Source of the DNA: Bedellia somnulentella
Taxonomy: Eukaryota; Arthropoda; Insecta; Lepidoptera; Bedelliidae
DNA length: 64,000 nucleotides
Reading direction: 5' to 3'
NCBI GenBank assembly: GCA_963576735.1
Contig: OY755187.1
Coordinates: 9,176,001-9,240,000, forward strand
The notes under the pieces are model-generated. The model searched no databases and was not told the DNA's origin. It saw only the letters and a list, made by a program, of their open reading frames with translations. Shown here in pieces: positions 33,592 through 44,544 of this stretch (the first letter of the stretch is position 1; every line of letters starts with the position of its first letter). Position numbers and translations under genes: made by a program.

Positions 33592-33812
33592 ATGGTTATT
33601 AAATGGGAGCCCCCCTGTAATTTTTACTTTATTGACATTTAATTATTAGTTTTTAAAGGTAATACATAAGTGTATATTCTATGAAAATTTAAAGCGTCTA
33701 ATTATTACTGTTTTTAACATCGAGCAAAAACTACGAAAAATCACGTTTATTGTATTGGGACCCCTCTTAATATTTTAGTTGTTGTTATAACGGCAACAAA
33801 AATACATAAAAC
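33592..33812. repeat. Unclassified worn repeat
   Basis: Contains TTAAATGGGAGCCCCCCTGT, TTGGGACCCCTCTTAATATT and TTATAACGGCAACAAAAATA, blocks I recognise as common in moth genomes but cannot name. Confidence 0.35.
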
Positions 33813-33819
33813 ATATACA

Positions 33820-33972
33820 TTTTTAGGCAATGCGGTTGGGACCTATCACCAAAAATCTTTAATTTACTATCTTGTCCCCACCCAACTTCCAAAAGTGGCT
33901 AAAAAATTCTTACTCTGAAGTTCTGACCACCCCCTTCAGGTATTTATAGCCGTGAGTATATGTATGTATGGT
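33820..33972 (+). repeat. SINE-A copy, 5' truncated
   Basis: AGGCAATGCGGTTGGGACCT through CAACTTCCAAAAGTGGCTAA to GCCGTGAGTATATGTATGTA. Confidence 0.8.
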
Positions 33973-34123
33973 ATGGATAACAGATACATTCGAAAAGGAT
34001 AAGAAATTAAATTGTAATGTTATTACACGAAGACCTTGGTTGAATCGGAAAGGGTGCTAGGCCAGCGTCTAAAGTCTAAGAAATAAAAGAGAATAACTGA
34101 AGAGATTAATGTGTGTTTTTCAT

Positions 34124-34156
34124 AGATGTACTAAAAAAAACGTTTTTAGTACATCT
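34124..34156. repeat. Perfect 14-bp inverted repeat
   Basis: AGATGTACTAAAAA at 34124-34137 and its exact reverse complement at 34143-34156, with a 5-base loop. Confidence 0.85.
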
Positions 34157-34203
34157 GTGGTTTTTTTTGTTATAGTGCAACCTGTGTGAAATAACAAAAA
34201 GAA

Positions 34204-34500
34204 AACCGACTTCATAGTGGGAAAACAACCAAAAATAAACAATCTAGTACTAAAAAGTACGAAATATTTTTTTTAATCGAATATGAGTACTGTGATTAAT
34301 ACCTTAGCAATTTGTTTATTCCACTCGCGTCAGTTCAACCTACCTAAATATTAAAATTCTCTTAAATTAATTTGTGAGCCGGTGCCAGCCTGCGTGATGA
34401 TTGACAGTAATAAGTGTGTATTTCGCACTTCATACACGCGAACAATCATAAAAAAAAATATACGGTCGAATAGAGAACACCTCTTTTTTTGAAGTCGGTT
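34204..34500. mobile_element. MITE with AACCGACTTC inverted termini
   Basis: AACCGACTTC at 34204-34213 and GAAGTCGGTT at 34491-34500, about 300 bp apart with no ORF of note. The terminal motif is frequent in lepidopteran repeats. Confidence 0.6.
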
Positions 34501-34780
34501 AAAAATGGGAAATAATTGTGTATGTATATATGTAACTATATACATGCAAACAAACGCGACGATAAACGGCACGAGACGAAGGTTTTATCGATCAACCTTC
34601 TACATAAATCATTATTTCGTCAGTAATAAGAACTATGTCTATTTTTGGTTTTTCTATGATTGGCATGCAGAACTTTTTTATTGGCAGATACCAAGTCTAG
34701 TATGATGCGCGGTAAATCAATATCAACCTACGTAGGTATCTAGCTCGCGAACTAACAATAAAATTATCTTTATTTAATAG

Positions 34781-34870
34781 ATATACATACATATACTCAC
34801 GGCTATATATCCCAAAAAGGAGTAGCCAGAGCTTCAGAGCTGGAAACTCCACAGCCACATTTGGAAGTAA
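34781..34870 (-). repeat. SINE-A 3' fragment
   Basis: ACATACATATACTCACGGCT then TAGCCAGAGCTTCAGAGC. Confidence 0.75.
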
Positions 34871-35034
34871 AGTTTAATAGATACACTTACGTTATATACA
34901 CACTGTTAGTTAATTAGTGGAGATTAGGTTAACACACCAGCTTCAAGTGGATAGTCTTAAATTTCAAACATCTAAGCTTTCTTCAGTCACTGCTTACCCT
35001 CTGTAAAGTTTGGAGTGATATAATATTTTCATTT

Positions 35035-35136
35035 GCCGTGTAGTGCCAGCTTAGAATGTCACTACCCCTTACTACCTACGGGTGTCGTAAGAGGCGACTA
35101 ACCGTATGGGGCTTTTTAAAGTGGTTTTTCGGCGAC
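35035..35136 (+). repeat. SINE-A 5' fragment
   Basis: GCCGTGTAGTGCCAGCTTAG, GGGTGTCGTAAGAGGCGACT. Confidence 0.75.
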
Positions 35137-35304
35137 CGATTTCAAATTTGGTTGAAATCGGCCGAGCCCTTTCAGAGGAGTTCGATAACAATACAATGGC
35201 CTATCCGCGTATAAGCTGTGTTGTGAGTTATAACTTACCTCATTGCTTGATGAACTATCCAGAATTGTATCGATTTCATATAAGAAACTTTATCTACAGC
35301 TCGA

Positions 35305-35440
35305 GGCCTAGTACAAGCGCTCTTTTATCGTCACGATATCGGTAAGAATGAGATGACAGTATGCGAAACTAAGTAACTGCGTAAAAGATGGCTGGTTTAT
35401 ATCTATATCGATATCTAGTTAAAAGGTCGCTCGTACTAGC
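35305..35440. mobile_element. MITE-H copy 2
   Basis: Ends GGCCTAGTACAAGCG and CGCTCGTACTAGC in inverted orientation. The body is shared with 4585-4894. Confidence 0.65.
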
Positions 35441-35856
35441 TATACTGGTTTCAAATCAATATTTAAAAGGTTGTATTTTGTTTTTTACTTCGTTAGTAAG
35501 AAGGTTTAAATTCACCGGCTAAATAGAGGGCACATAGTATACAGGAGTAACATAGTGTAAGCAAACTGTTTGTCATTTCAATGATCCCGTGTAAATCCAG
35601 ACAGTTTTTTAGGGAGATGATTCCAATAAGTATTATTATATGTCAGCATATTATTTATCGATTTATTAATTACCGATTTATTTTCTGGATCATATATTTT
35701 TTTTAATGATTTATTTACATTCCATACATCTTAAATTGTGCGTACCTATCGACTTTAATTAAATCGGTGTGTGAGATACTTGTTTACTTAAGTAAGGATA
35801 TACGATATTATAATTTTCTCAGAAATTGAGCAGCTTTGATTAACAGAGACGACTAA
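35441..35856. other. AT-rich spacer
   Basis: Nothing recognised. Confidence 0.4.
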
Positions 35857-35858
35857 TA

Positions 35859-37118
35859 CGAGGGGCATTCCAAAAGAAACTAGATACTCAAAAATTATAA
35901 AATTTATTCTTTATTGCAAGTATCTATCTTTTCAAGTATTCACCCATTTCTCTATAATAATTCTAGCACGTATACACTTTTCCATACGTCTGAACTAATT
36001 GGAAAATACCCGTGACCACTCTTCTTTGGATACCTCAGAAATTTCGAAATTATAGGCAACCAGCGCATCTTCTTTGCTTTCAAACCTCTTCCCCTTTAGT
36101 TTTTCTTTAATTTTTGGAAACAAGAAAAAATCACAAGGCACTAGGTCAGGGGAATTTGGCGGGTGAGGGAGAATTGACACATTTTTCGAGTTGAAAAAGT
36201 CTAGTGTTCTGGCAGACGTGTGCGGCGCCGCATGGTCGTGGTGCCAGAGAAGGTGCCGGATTCCTGACTTCGGTCGCTTGTCACACTAAGCTGATATTAC
36301 TGTTGGAGCACAAACTGTCACATACCATTCAGAGTTCACCGTTCTTTCATTCTCTAGCACAAAAGTAGCAATATGTCCCGTTTTGCAGAAAAACAAGGCG
36401 ACCATTTGTTTCTGTGTGCTTCGTGCACGGCGACATTTCGTTGGAGTTGACTCGTCTTCAAAGCACCATACAGTCGACTGTCGCTTTGATTCAGGATCAT
36501 AGTTATATAGCCATGTTTCGTCACCAGTCAGAATATCATATACGTTTTTTTTCTCGCCTTCTTGAATTTATCAATCATGAATAGGCACCAATCCACCCGA
36601 CGGTCTTTCTGCTCATCGGTAAGTTTGTGCGACACCCATCTCGAACAACGTTTACTGAGAGAAAGGTGGTCGTGAATTATGGTTTGCATTGCTGCTGATC
36701 CAATTCCTAGTTCTCGTTCTAGCTCTACATAATATGTAATTATAATGATAATATGTAATTACATATTATGTAATTCGTCGGTTTTTGCGAATAAGTTTTT
36801 CGACTGCACGAACGTTTTCTTGCGTGACCGCGGTTAGCGGCCGTCCTGTCTTGCTTCATCTTCGAGACATCCCCGTCCTCTTTTAAATTCAGCAAACCAA
36901 TTGAATACTGTTGCTCAGGAACAAGCAGACTCACCAAAAGTAGAAGCCAATCCCACCAGATTCTCGGAAAAATTATGCTCATTCACATAAAAAATAAATA
37001 AAAGAAGTGTGTTCTATATCCAAATATGTCAATAAAAACAGCCTATAAGATGGTGTATAGCTTGCCAGTGTCAATTAAATGAGAAAACAGTATTTAACTT
37101 CTATTGGCATGCCCCTCG
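35859..37118 (-). mobile_element. Complete mariner element with degenerate transposase
   Basis: 1,260 bp with inverted termini of about 30 bp (CGAGGGGCATTCCAAAAG at the left, CGAGGGGCATGCCAATAG read from the right). A TA duplication lies at 35857-35858 and 37119-37120. The single transposase gene is on the minus strand. Length and TA target site are as expected for mariner. Confidence 0.92.
35990..37000 (-). pseudogene. Mariner transposase, DD34D type, inactivated
   Basis: Reading down from 36,980: an HTH region with WFAEFKRGRG and LIRKNRRIT, ELERELGIGSAAMQTI, and the linker RWVSHKLTDEQKDRRVDWC. Catalytic block 1 is TGDETWLYNYDPESK. Block 2 is HHDHAAPHTS, where the family usually has HHDN. 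Block 3 is SPDLVPCDFFLFPKIKEKL. There are 34 residues between the second and third catalytic Asp, the mariner spacing. A stop after APTVISA, frameshifts and a palindromic AT-rich insertion at about 36727-36772 make it dead. Confidence 0.85.
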
Positions 37119-37369
37119 TAAAGGTATTCTGGGAATATATCTATTTTGTCCATTCAAATCGAATGACACATACTTGCTTTGCCTGTAAGGAACTTACTAC
37201 CTATACTCACGGTTTTAATAAAAATAGGGGCACTAGGATGATTATTTCAATTTTTTTTCAAATAAATGATTAATTTAGATGTGTTCAAAACCGCAGTCTA
37301 ATAACTTAAAATGCCTAGCACTCTAAGTCGGCTCAAATGACTTGCCTTGAAAGTCGATAATTTGGATTG

Positions 37370-37566
37370 CTGTGTAGTGTCGGCTTAGAAAAACACTACC
37401 CCATTAATTCACATGGGTGATCGTAAAAGGCGACTAAGGGTATCGGGGCTTTTTAAGTTATATTAGGGCGATGCGGTTGCGACACCCACCACCAAAATTA
37501 TTTATTTTACAATATTTTCTTTTTGGGACTCTAAGGAATTTGTAGCCGTGACTACATAAATATATC
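37370..37566 (+). repeat. SINE-A copy
   Basis: Starts GCTGTGTAGTGTCGGCTTAG. The middle is shortened and the tail worn (GCCGTGACTACATAAATATA). Confidence 0.8.
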
Positions 37567-37881
37567 TATGTAAATAAAATAAGGAAACTGCTTTGTATAG
37601 ATAATACTAGTAAAAATAGAGTATAATAAATTACATAGGAGGATTCTATTGCCATGTAAGATCGCGGGAAGCCGAAGGATGAGGACAATACAGGTCCATT
37701 CGTTGCAGAGATCTTTGGAGGAGGCTTGTGAGCCAGCGATTGACGTCTTGTTGTTTTGAAAATAAACTGCTGTGATGTACGCACAGGCAGAGCGAAAGAT
37801 ATGATGTAAGTATACCAATTGCAATTTTTGTCATCCAGCTTCAAAATACGAGCTTTTGGAAGATAACATACATATACACAC

Positions 37882-38263
37882 ATAAACATAACATACATAA
37901 ACATAAACGTTCACGCCGTTTTATCCCCGAAGGGGTTGGCAGAGGTACCAATACTCCTGAACTCACATGGCAAGCGCCATCTAGTTTCCAGAGAAGGTAC
38001 CCACGTTTTGCTTAGACAGTGTACTCACGTGATAGGGGGCAGGCCTATCGCCGTTTTGTACGAATACACTGTCACATGACTAAGTACAACTCAGCCATGT
38101 GGGTTTCCTCACGATGTTTTCCCTCACCGTTAGCAACCATGATAAATTAACCACACATATGACTTTAGAAAAGACAAATTGGTGTAGGCCCGTCCCAGGA
38201 TTGGAACTCACGCCCTTCTGTTTTTCGGGCGGGTGTTCTTACCCACTGGACTATCATGTCGCC
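37882..38263 (-). mobile_element. SINE-B copy, full length with 13-bp target duplication
   Basis: Flanked by TACATATACACAC at 37869-37881 and 38264-38276. The tRNA-like head has the B box reversed (GGATTGGAACTCAC). The tail is a TATGTT-rich run. Subfamily with GATGGCGCTTGCCATGTG (reverse). Confidence 0.92.
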
Positions 38264-38266
38264 TAC

Positions 38267-38400
38267 ATATACACACGTTAATATGAATCCCAAAAAGGGA
38301 TTACCAGAGCTACAGAGCTGAAAACTCCTCAGCCACATTTCGAAGTTGATAGGGGACAAGATAGTAGAAAAATCCAACCACTTAAAAAGCCTCATACCCT
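38267..38400 (-). repeat. SINE-A 3' half
   Basis: Abuts the SINE-B copy. CCAAAAAGGGATTACCAGAG, AAAACTCCTCAGCCACATTT. Confidence 0.65.
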
Positions 38401-39009
38401 TTGAAAGATAAGAGAGTAAAATATTGTAAAAGAAGCGATCTAAGAGTAATAACGAAGGGGAAAGGAAAAACGATATTTAGCAATGGGATTCTACATTAAC
38501 CAAACACTGCAAACGCCTCTATCCCTAAACAGCATCATGGAACCAAGTCATGAAGAGGTGAGCTATCTAAAATACCACTTCACAGCATATAACCCAATTA
38601 ACAGCAGCAATGTATGTGTAAAAAGAGAAAATATAGCTTGGTTAGCGATGCTTTCATAACACCGGAGCAGTTACTTTATATAATTGAATGAATCGTTATG
38701 AAATACTGTGCAACTTTTTAATCCCCTGTGATTTGCCGCAGCGATTTTTCATTTCAAACCATTCCCGAACTTTCTCTCATTATTCAGAGTTCCATAAATA
38801 AATAAACGTACCGGCCATACACATTGTATTACAAATAAAAGGTTGAAACCATTTTATGAATAAAGAAATTACATTTCGCTAAATAAGCGGTCGAAATTAA
38901 ACATAATAAACTAAATATATTCTACCCTTACTTTGAACAGACTTTATGTAGGTTTTTTCCAGTGTAATACCAAAACAGTGTTAACTCAAAACAGTACTAT
39001 ATTGTAATT
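38401..39009. other. AT-rich spacer
   Basis: Nothing recognised. Confidence 0.4.
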
Positions 39010-39175
39010 AAAATGTTTGGTTCATGAAAACCTCATATGGGGATTATTACTAATAAATAAAGAAAGGAAAAATTTTGACACCAACGGGAATCGAACCCAC
39101 GACCTCCGCGTATACGCCCCCGTCGCTCTGCCAATAGAGCTATAGTGTCAAGTGGCTACTGTTGTGATACTCTCT
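39010..39175 (-). mobile_element. Element C copy 4 with tRNA-like module
   Basis: Arm TTCATGAAAACCTCATATGG, AATAAATAAAG, then the complete module (about 39077-39149) with the B box reversed GGAATCGAACCC and CTGCCAATAGAGCTATAGTG. Confidence 0.75.
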
Positions 39176-39389
39176 TTCTATGTTAATACTATGTTATTTT
39201 AAAAAAAGAAACAATTCGTCTGAAATGTTAACTCGAACCTGTCAAAATAAGGCTTTCTTTCAAATAATGTAAGTAGTGTATTTCTCCCGAGACCACATCA
39301 CGGATTCGACTCGCGAATAATTCAGTTGGATCCGTTTCGGATCTTTTTCTGCAAATAAAAAGCAAATTTACGTAGATATATTATTTATA

Positions 39390-39515
39390 TAGAGGTGACT
39401 AAGAGTATGGGGCTTTTAAAGTGGTTTTCGGGCGATGCGGTTGGAGACCCATCACCAACTTCCAAATGTGGCTGTTTACCTCTTTTTGGAATTTATGGAC
39501 GTTAATGGATATATA
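39390..39515 (+). repeat. SINE-A copy, deleted
   Basis: TTTTCGGGCGATGCGGTTGG joined directly to CAACTTCCAAATGTGGCTG; the part between is missing. Confidence 0.75.
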
Positions 39516-39939
39516 TATGCTCAGTTTATTTAATGAAATTTGTGAAACATATAATTGGCACGATAAATTGTTATATTTAAAAATGCTTGTTAATAGATTA
39601 AGTGCTGTTTGTTTTACTCAATAATAAATAAATAAATAAAAATAAATATATATTTTGTTAGATCAAAGTTATGTTAGCTTGGCAGCTCAGAGGTTGTAGA
39701 TTCGATATCCGCAGTGATAAAACGTTACTTACTTATGAACTATATTATGTACGATATGTATATATACGTATATATTATGTTATATATAACCCTGGCAAAC
39801 CCCTCGAGCTATCATCATCATTTCATTAAAACTCATTATTTTTTCCATACCTGCTCTTAATTTATATCATGATCGGTCTTTGGTTCGTAATTTCAACATA
39901 CGTGAAGTTTAAATTAGCTAATTTACTTCACTCAACCTC
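39516..39939. other. AT-rich spacer
   Basis: A weak tRNA-like B box (AGATTCGATATCC) at 39697-39710 and a LINE-D scrap near 39785-39860. No gene. Confidence 0.4.
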
Positions 39940-40282
39940 AAGCGTTCACGCTGTATATCCCCGAAGGAGTTGGCAGAATACTAATAATTCTGAACATCAC
40001 GTGACATTGTTACCTGTTGTTCAGGATACCCACGTTTTGCTTAGACGATGAACTCATGTGATAGCAAGCAGGCCTATCGCCGCTTTGTACGATTACACTA
40101 TCACTAAGTACAATTTAGCCATGTGGGTTTCTTCACGATGTTTTCCCTCCTCATTAATAACCATGACAAATTGACCACACATAAGTCTTTAGAACAGACA
40201 AATTGGTCTAGGCGCGACCCGGGATTTGAAACCTCACTGTCTGCACGATACGCGGTGTTCTACCCACTGAGCTATAGTGCGG
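39940..40282 (-). mobile_element. SINE-B copy
   Basis: Near full length. B box reversed GGGATTTGAAACC, head end CCCACTGAGCTATAGTGCG. Confidence 0.85.
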
Positions 40283-40873
40283 AGTAAAATAAGAAGATAG
40301 GAAAATGAATACAATGAGTATTTTGCATTATCGAGTTGATATAAATATGTTTTAACAAAATCTGCGGTCTATTAGCTAATAATAAAGAATAAACTGTATA
40401 TTTCAACAGTGAGTAAAAATTCGTGCTGTAAAAAGAACAACTTAAATAATCATACAAAATAATATTGTAATTCTTCTTCTAATAGGTTTGTGAACACAAA
40501 GTGTTTTTGATTGTTAACATGAATAACCAACCCATCTGTCTTGCTGCTTTTAAATGCTAACATTAACACAAAACTGCATTTGTATTCGTAAATTTTGTAT
40601 TTTACTTATTTCAGTGTGAAAATTCCCAACTGTTTCAATACCCTTTGCTAGTTTATGCAAATTTGGAAGGTAATTTATGGTCTCTCTTAACGAAGTGGCG
40701 ACGTTAGTCACAGTACATTTTGTCTTTGAATGTTATTTTAGTTTAAATTCGCAAAGACCAATATAACTGAAAACTGAACTGAACTGAACAATAACTGAAA
40801 ATGAATTGCAGTTTTACTGTGGCAATTAGTTTTAAAAACAACATCGCAAATTTCATTGCTGTTTTTGTTCCGA
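40283..40873. other. AT-rich spacer
   Basis: Nothing recognised apart from tandem ACTGAACTGA near 40770-40785. Confidence 0.4.
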
Positions 40874-41016
40874 TTCTTTCCCTTACCGTTAACAAAAATG
40901 ATGAATTAACCACACAAATGACTTTAGCAAAATCATATTTTAGGCCTAATTCAGGATTCAAAGCCACACCACTGTGTTCGAGAGGCTATAGTGCTTCCCA
41001 CTGAGTTGTCACGATA
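40874..41016 (-). repeat. SINE-B 5' half
   Basis: CCCTTACCGTTAACAAAAAT to the head end CCCACTGAGTTGTCACGATA. Confidence 0.7.
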
Positions 41017-41117
41017 AGGGAATAATAAGCACGGATCGTTCGTCGGGATGCCAGGACTGTTAGCTTTGTATGTGCATAATTGCAAGCGGTGTTATTCAGG
41101 AATGTTCACATTATAAC

Positions 41118-41171
41118 ATAACATAAACGTTCAGTCCGTTTATCCTCGAAGGGGTTAGCAGAGGTACCATT
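41118..41171 (-). repeat. SINE-B 3' end
   Basis: ACATAACATAAACGTTCAGT, CCTCGAAGGGGTTAGCAGAG. Confidence 0.7.
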
Positions 41172-41215
41172 ATATTTTTCACATTATTCTTATAACAATA
41201 GAACAGTGAAATTTG

Positions 41216-41412
41216 CTGCATAGTGTCGGCCTAAAATAGTACTACCCCATTTCTTCTCTTTAGTGTTCGTAAAATACGGCTTTGGTTTTTTGGGTGATGC
41301 GGTTGGAGACCCATCACCAAAAACCTTTTTTTTACAATCTTATCCCCACACGAATTCCAAAAGTGGCCGAGGAATTTATTATTTCAAAGCTCTGCATACC
41401 TTTTCTAGGGAT
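41216..41412 (+). repeat. SINE-A copy
   Basis: GCTGCATAGTGTCGGCCTAA through GTGATGCGGTTGGAGACCCA to TTTTCTAGGGATTGAGTA. The tail is lost. Confidence 0.8.
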
Positions 41413-41739
41413 TGAGTACAATTATCACATACACAAATTCAAAATTATATTTCATAGGAGGTTCAGCTTCAAATTAGCTTCATTCAACTGCATGGCGTTG
41501 CAGAAATACATTCATATTCAACATATACTGTAACAAGCAAAATTTCAAGTTTTCACACTTGGAAAAGCTCGCAAATGAATTTTGACTACGAGTCGTTACG
41601 GACTACGGTGTAGTAGTTTATGTTCGCTACAAATCTCGTAGCATTATGCTAAGAATGTAGCGTAGAGGCAAGTTTTCGTTGTACCATAGAATTTTGCCTA
41701 AATATGTTCTGTTCATGGTTAACGCTAAAAATATGGTAA
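41413..41739. other. AT-rich spacer
   Basis: Nothing recognised. Confidence 0.4.
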
Positions 41740-42071
41740 AACACATATCCTCACAGCCCATATACGCCCCCACCAAGGGGCTCGAGCCTACCCTATATAG
41801 GGTGGTTTGGCCATAGTCCACCACGCTGGCCAATTACGGGTTGGCAGACTAACGACCACTACCGTAATAGTAGCCGGGACCGACGGCTTAACGTGCCCTC
41901 CGAAGCACTAATCATCCTAATTTTCGGATAATCAAGTGATTCAAGCCTGCAATATCCTTCCAGACTGGATTAAATCTTACAAATTAAATTTGTGAGTTTG
42001 CCCCGCCGGGGATCGAACCCGAGACCTCCGTACTTGAAGCCAAGCGCTTAACCGCGCGACCACGGAGGCAG
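41740..42071 (-). mobile_element. SINE-F copy, tRNA-derived
   Basis: The head on the minus strand has A-box-like TGGTCGCGCGGTTAAGCG and B box GGGTTCGATCCC. The body has CCGAAAATTAGGATGATTAG and GGAGGGCACGTTAAGCCGTC (reverse), common in moth SINEs. Confidence 0.8.
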
Positions 42072-42124
42072 CACGGTAAAACACATACATTAAATCATAC
42101 CTTTAAGCCAAGTTAAGGTAGACA

Positions 42125-42220
42125 ACGTGAGAGGCGGCTACGGTTATGGGACTTTTAAAATTATCGATAAGGCTATGTGGCTGAAACCCATTACTAACGC
42201 TACTTTATACTTACGACACT
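42125..42220 (+). repeat. SINE-A fragment, worn
   Basis: GTGAGAGGCGGCTACGGTTA and ACCCATTACTAACG. Weak. Confidence 0.45.
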
Positions 42221-42394
42221 TAAGGTTTCGATTAAGCACGCCTGTCAATGATCGAGTTTTTGTTGGAGCGATCATAAACCATTAAGTTTAGAGTTGGGTA
42301 ATGCATAAAATTTCAATGGCTTTGCATTTTCTTATAAGAAACTATAGAAGTATATCCAAGCTTAATGTGATTACTATGAACAGCAGAAGGGCAA

Positions 42395-42485
42395 GCACGA
42401 GCGCTATTTTATCGACACGATAACGGTTAGAATGAGATGGCAGTATACGATACTAAGTAAGGGCGTAAGAGATGGCTGCTTTATC
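42395..42485. repeat. MITE-H copy 3, 3' truncated
   Basis: GCACGAGCGCTATTTTATCG and GAGATGGCTGCTTTATCC. Followed directly by a SINE-B fragment. Confidence 0.55.
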
Positions 42486-42560
42486 CCACGCAATGTCACG
42501 GTGTTCAGAAGTATTACTACCTCTGCCTTCGCTTTGGGGATACAAAGCGTCAATATTTGA
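42486..42560 (+). repeat. SINE-B 3' fragment
   Basis: GTTCAGAAGTATTACTACCT, GGGGATACAAAGCGTC. Confidence 0.65.
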
Positions 42561-42639
42561 GTCTTAAGTTCATCAATGTTGAACCTTTACTATCTTCCCT
42601 TACTATTGCATCAAAATTCAAAAGGAACTAAGAAATAAT

Positions 42640-42690
42640 AGGCTTTGATGCCCCGACTACCCTTTTGTGGGATCTATAGCCGTGAGTATA
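42640..42690 (+). repeat. SINE-A 3' end
   Basis: GGGATCTATAGCCGTGAGTA. Confidence 0.6.
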
Positions 42691-42791
42691 GGAAAAAAAA
42701 CAATACTTTAAAAATTCTACTAGCACACTTCTCCTCTCATTTTGATCTCACCCATTCACATCATCATCTAGCAAATTTAAAATTTCCAAGT

Positions 42792-43022
42792 GCCGTGTAG
42801 TGCCGGCTTAGAATGTTTCTACCCCTTTCTACCCACGGGTTTCGTAAGAGGCGACTAAAGGTATGGGGCTTTTAAGTAGTGTTTGGCTCCAACCGAGATC
42901 CATCACCAACAATACTATTTCTACCATCTTATACCCTATTAACTTCCAAATGTGACTGAGGAGTTTCTAGCTCCAAAGCTCTGGCTACCCCTATTTGGAA
43001 TTTAGGGCCGTGATGTATGTAT
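42792..43022 (+). mobile_element. SINE-A copy, near full length
   Basis: GCCGTGTAGTGCCGGCTTAG to GGGCCGTGATGTATGTAT. It belongs to a variant with AGTGCC in place of AGTGTC. Confidence 0.85.
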
Positions 43023-43315
43023 TTAAAAAGTGTGTAGACGACCCTAAGGTTCCTTACTCTATCCTACTCCCATAAGAACTGATGGCCAAACTAAGGCTAT
43101 AAGATCATTTCCACTGACTTCCGAAGCTTTTTATTCCTACTTATCATAGAAGAAATTGGTTAGTGTTTTTCTGACACAATGCAACGCGTTCAATCAAACA
43201 TTTTACAATCTGATAGTTCACCAGAACAATGTCTCATGCAATTCAAATGGTTTTAAGTCACTTTAATGACCAATTCACAATATATGAATGCATACGAGTA
43301 TATATTAATGTCAAC

Positions 43316-44012
43316 CGTGATAGCCCAGTGGGTAGAACACTCGGTTATCGTGCAAACGACTAGTAAATAAAAGATGTTATTAAAGGAAAGAAAAATTTCG
43401 ACACTGGCGGGGTTCGAACCCGCGACCTTTGGGTATACGCCCCCGTCGCTCTGCCAACTGAGCTACAGTGTCAGTTGGCATCCAGCGCGAAATTTCTCTA
43501 TCCTTTGTTTCTTTTTTTACACGTTCAAGTAGTGTTTTGCGTTTCCTACCTCCGAATTTTAACTAATTCGGACGGCCACTTGTCTACCTTTTCAGATAGA
43601 ATGCAAATGTTGGAAACGCCTAACTATCACATAATTTAATGTTTATAATCCCCACATGAGGAATTCATGTCAAAAAATACATTAAATCAAACGACTAGTG
43701 TTGAAATCCTGAGTCGGGCCTACACCAATTTGTCTTTTCTAAAGACATATGTGTGGTTAATTTATCATGGTTGTTAACGGTGAGGGAAAACATCGTGAGG
43801 AAACCCACATGGCTGAGTTGTACTTAGTCATGTGACAGTGTATTCGTACAAAACGGCGATAGGCCTGCCCCCTATCACGTGAGTACACTGTCCATGCAAA
43901 ACGTGGGTACTCTGAACACCAGGTGACAAAGTCACGTGATGTTCAGAAGTATTAGTACCTCTGCCAACCCCTTCGGGGATATTCGGCGTGAATGTTTATG
44001 TTTATGTTATAT
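43316..44012 (+). mobile_element. SINE-B copy split by element C
   Basis: The head (CCGTGATAGCCCAGTGGGTA) runs to 43363 and the rest resumes at 43688. It is nearly the same as 30785-31144. Tail TTTATGTTTATGTTAT. Confidence 0.92.
43364..43687 (-). mobile_element. Element C copy 5, complete, inserted in SINE-B
   Basis: The tRNA-like module at 43400-43472 (minus) has a perfect 7-bp acceptor stem (GACACTG/CAGTGTC), the D stem GCTC/GAGC and a perfect 5-bp T stem (GCGGG/CCCGC). The right end carries the arm CCCCACATGAGGAATTCATG. The left has AAAGGAAAGAAAAATTTCGA. Flanked by CAAACGACTAG at 43353-43363 and 43688-43698. Confidence 0.88.
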
Positions 44013-44353
44013 GTTTATATACGAGTCTATCTGCTTTTAACAAAGTACATGTGACTTGGGGTCACGTGATCGCGTCAGATGTTCGTGTCATAGAATTGCA
44101 GATCGTTATTGATTTATGTAATCACAGCTTTATTCTCGTACTCAATCAGTTTAGGATTCATGTTAGATTAACCGTATCACTTACCATCCTATATTTCAAT
44201 ATCTTATTCTCTTTGATTGTCCAGTGACTGTTTCTTCAGAGGCCCTGCCTATTCATTTGTGGATGAATATATGCATGTATTTATCACCTGTAAAGCCGAT
44301 TGAGGTTACATATTTTGGGTAAGTGTAGTTTGCTGTGTCATTTATTTCTGTAC

Positions 44354-44500
44354 ATACATACATACTTATACTCACGCCATTATTTCCCATTGGGCTAGGC
44401 AGAGACTATCGATCGCCGCTTTGTAACCATTCTGGCAAATCTCTCTAGCTTCGTTTACATCCTTCAATCTTCTCATACTTGCTTTCTTATTTTTGATATA
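44354..44500 (-). repeat. LINE-D 3' fragment
   Basis: TACATACATACTTATACTCA, CCCATTGGGCTAGGCAGAGA. Confidence 0.8.
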
Positions 44501-44544
44501 TTTCTTTATTGTCTTTATTTTTTTCAACTCTTTATTTGACTAAT

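Noticed and set aside
37552..37904. Overlapping minus-strand frames of 62-112 codons
   Set aside because: They lie between a SINE-A and a SINE-B and show no conserved motif or coherent splice structure.
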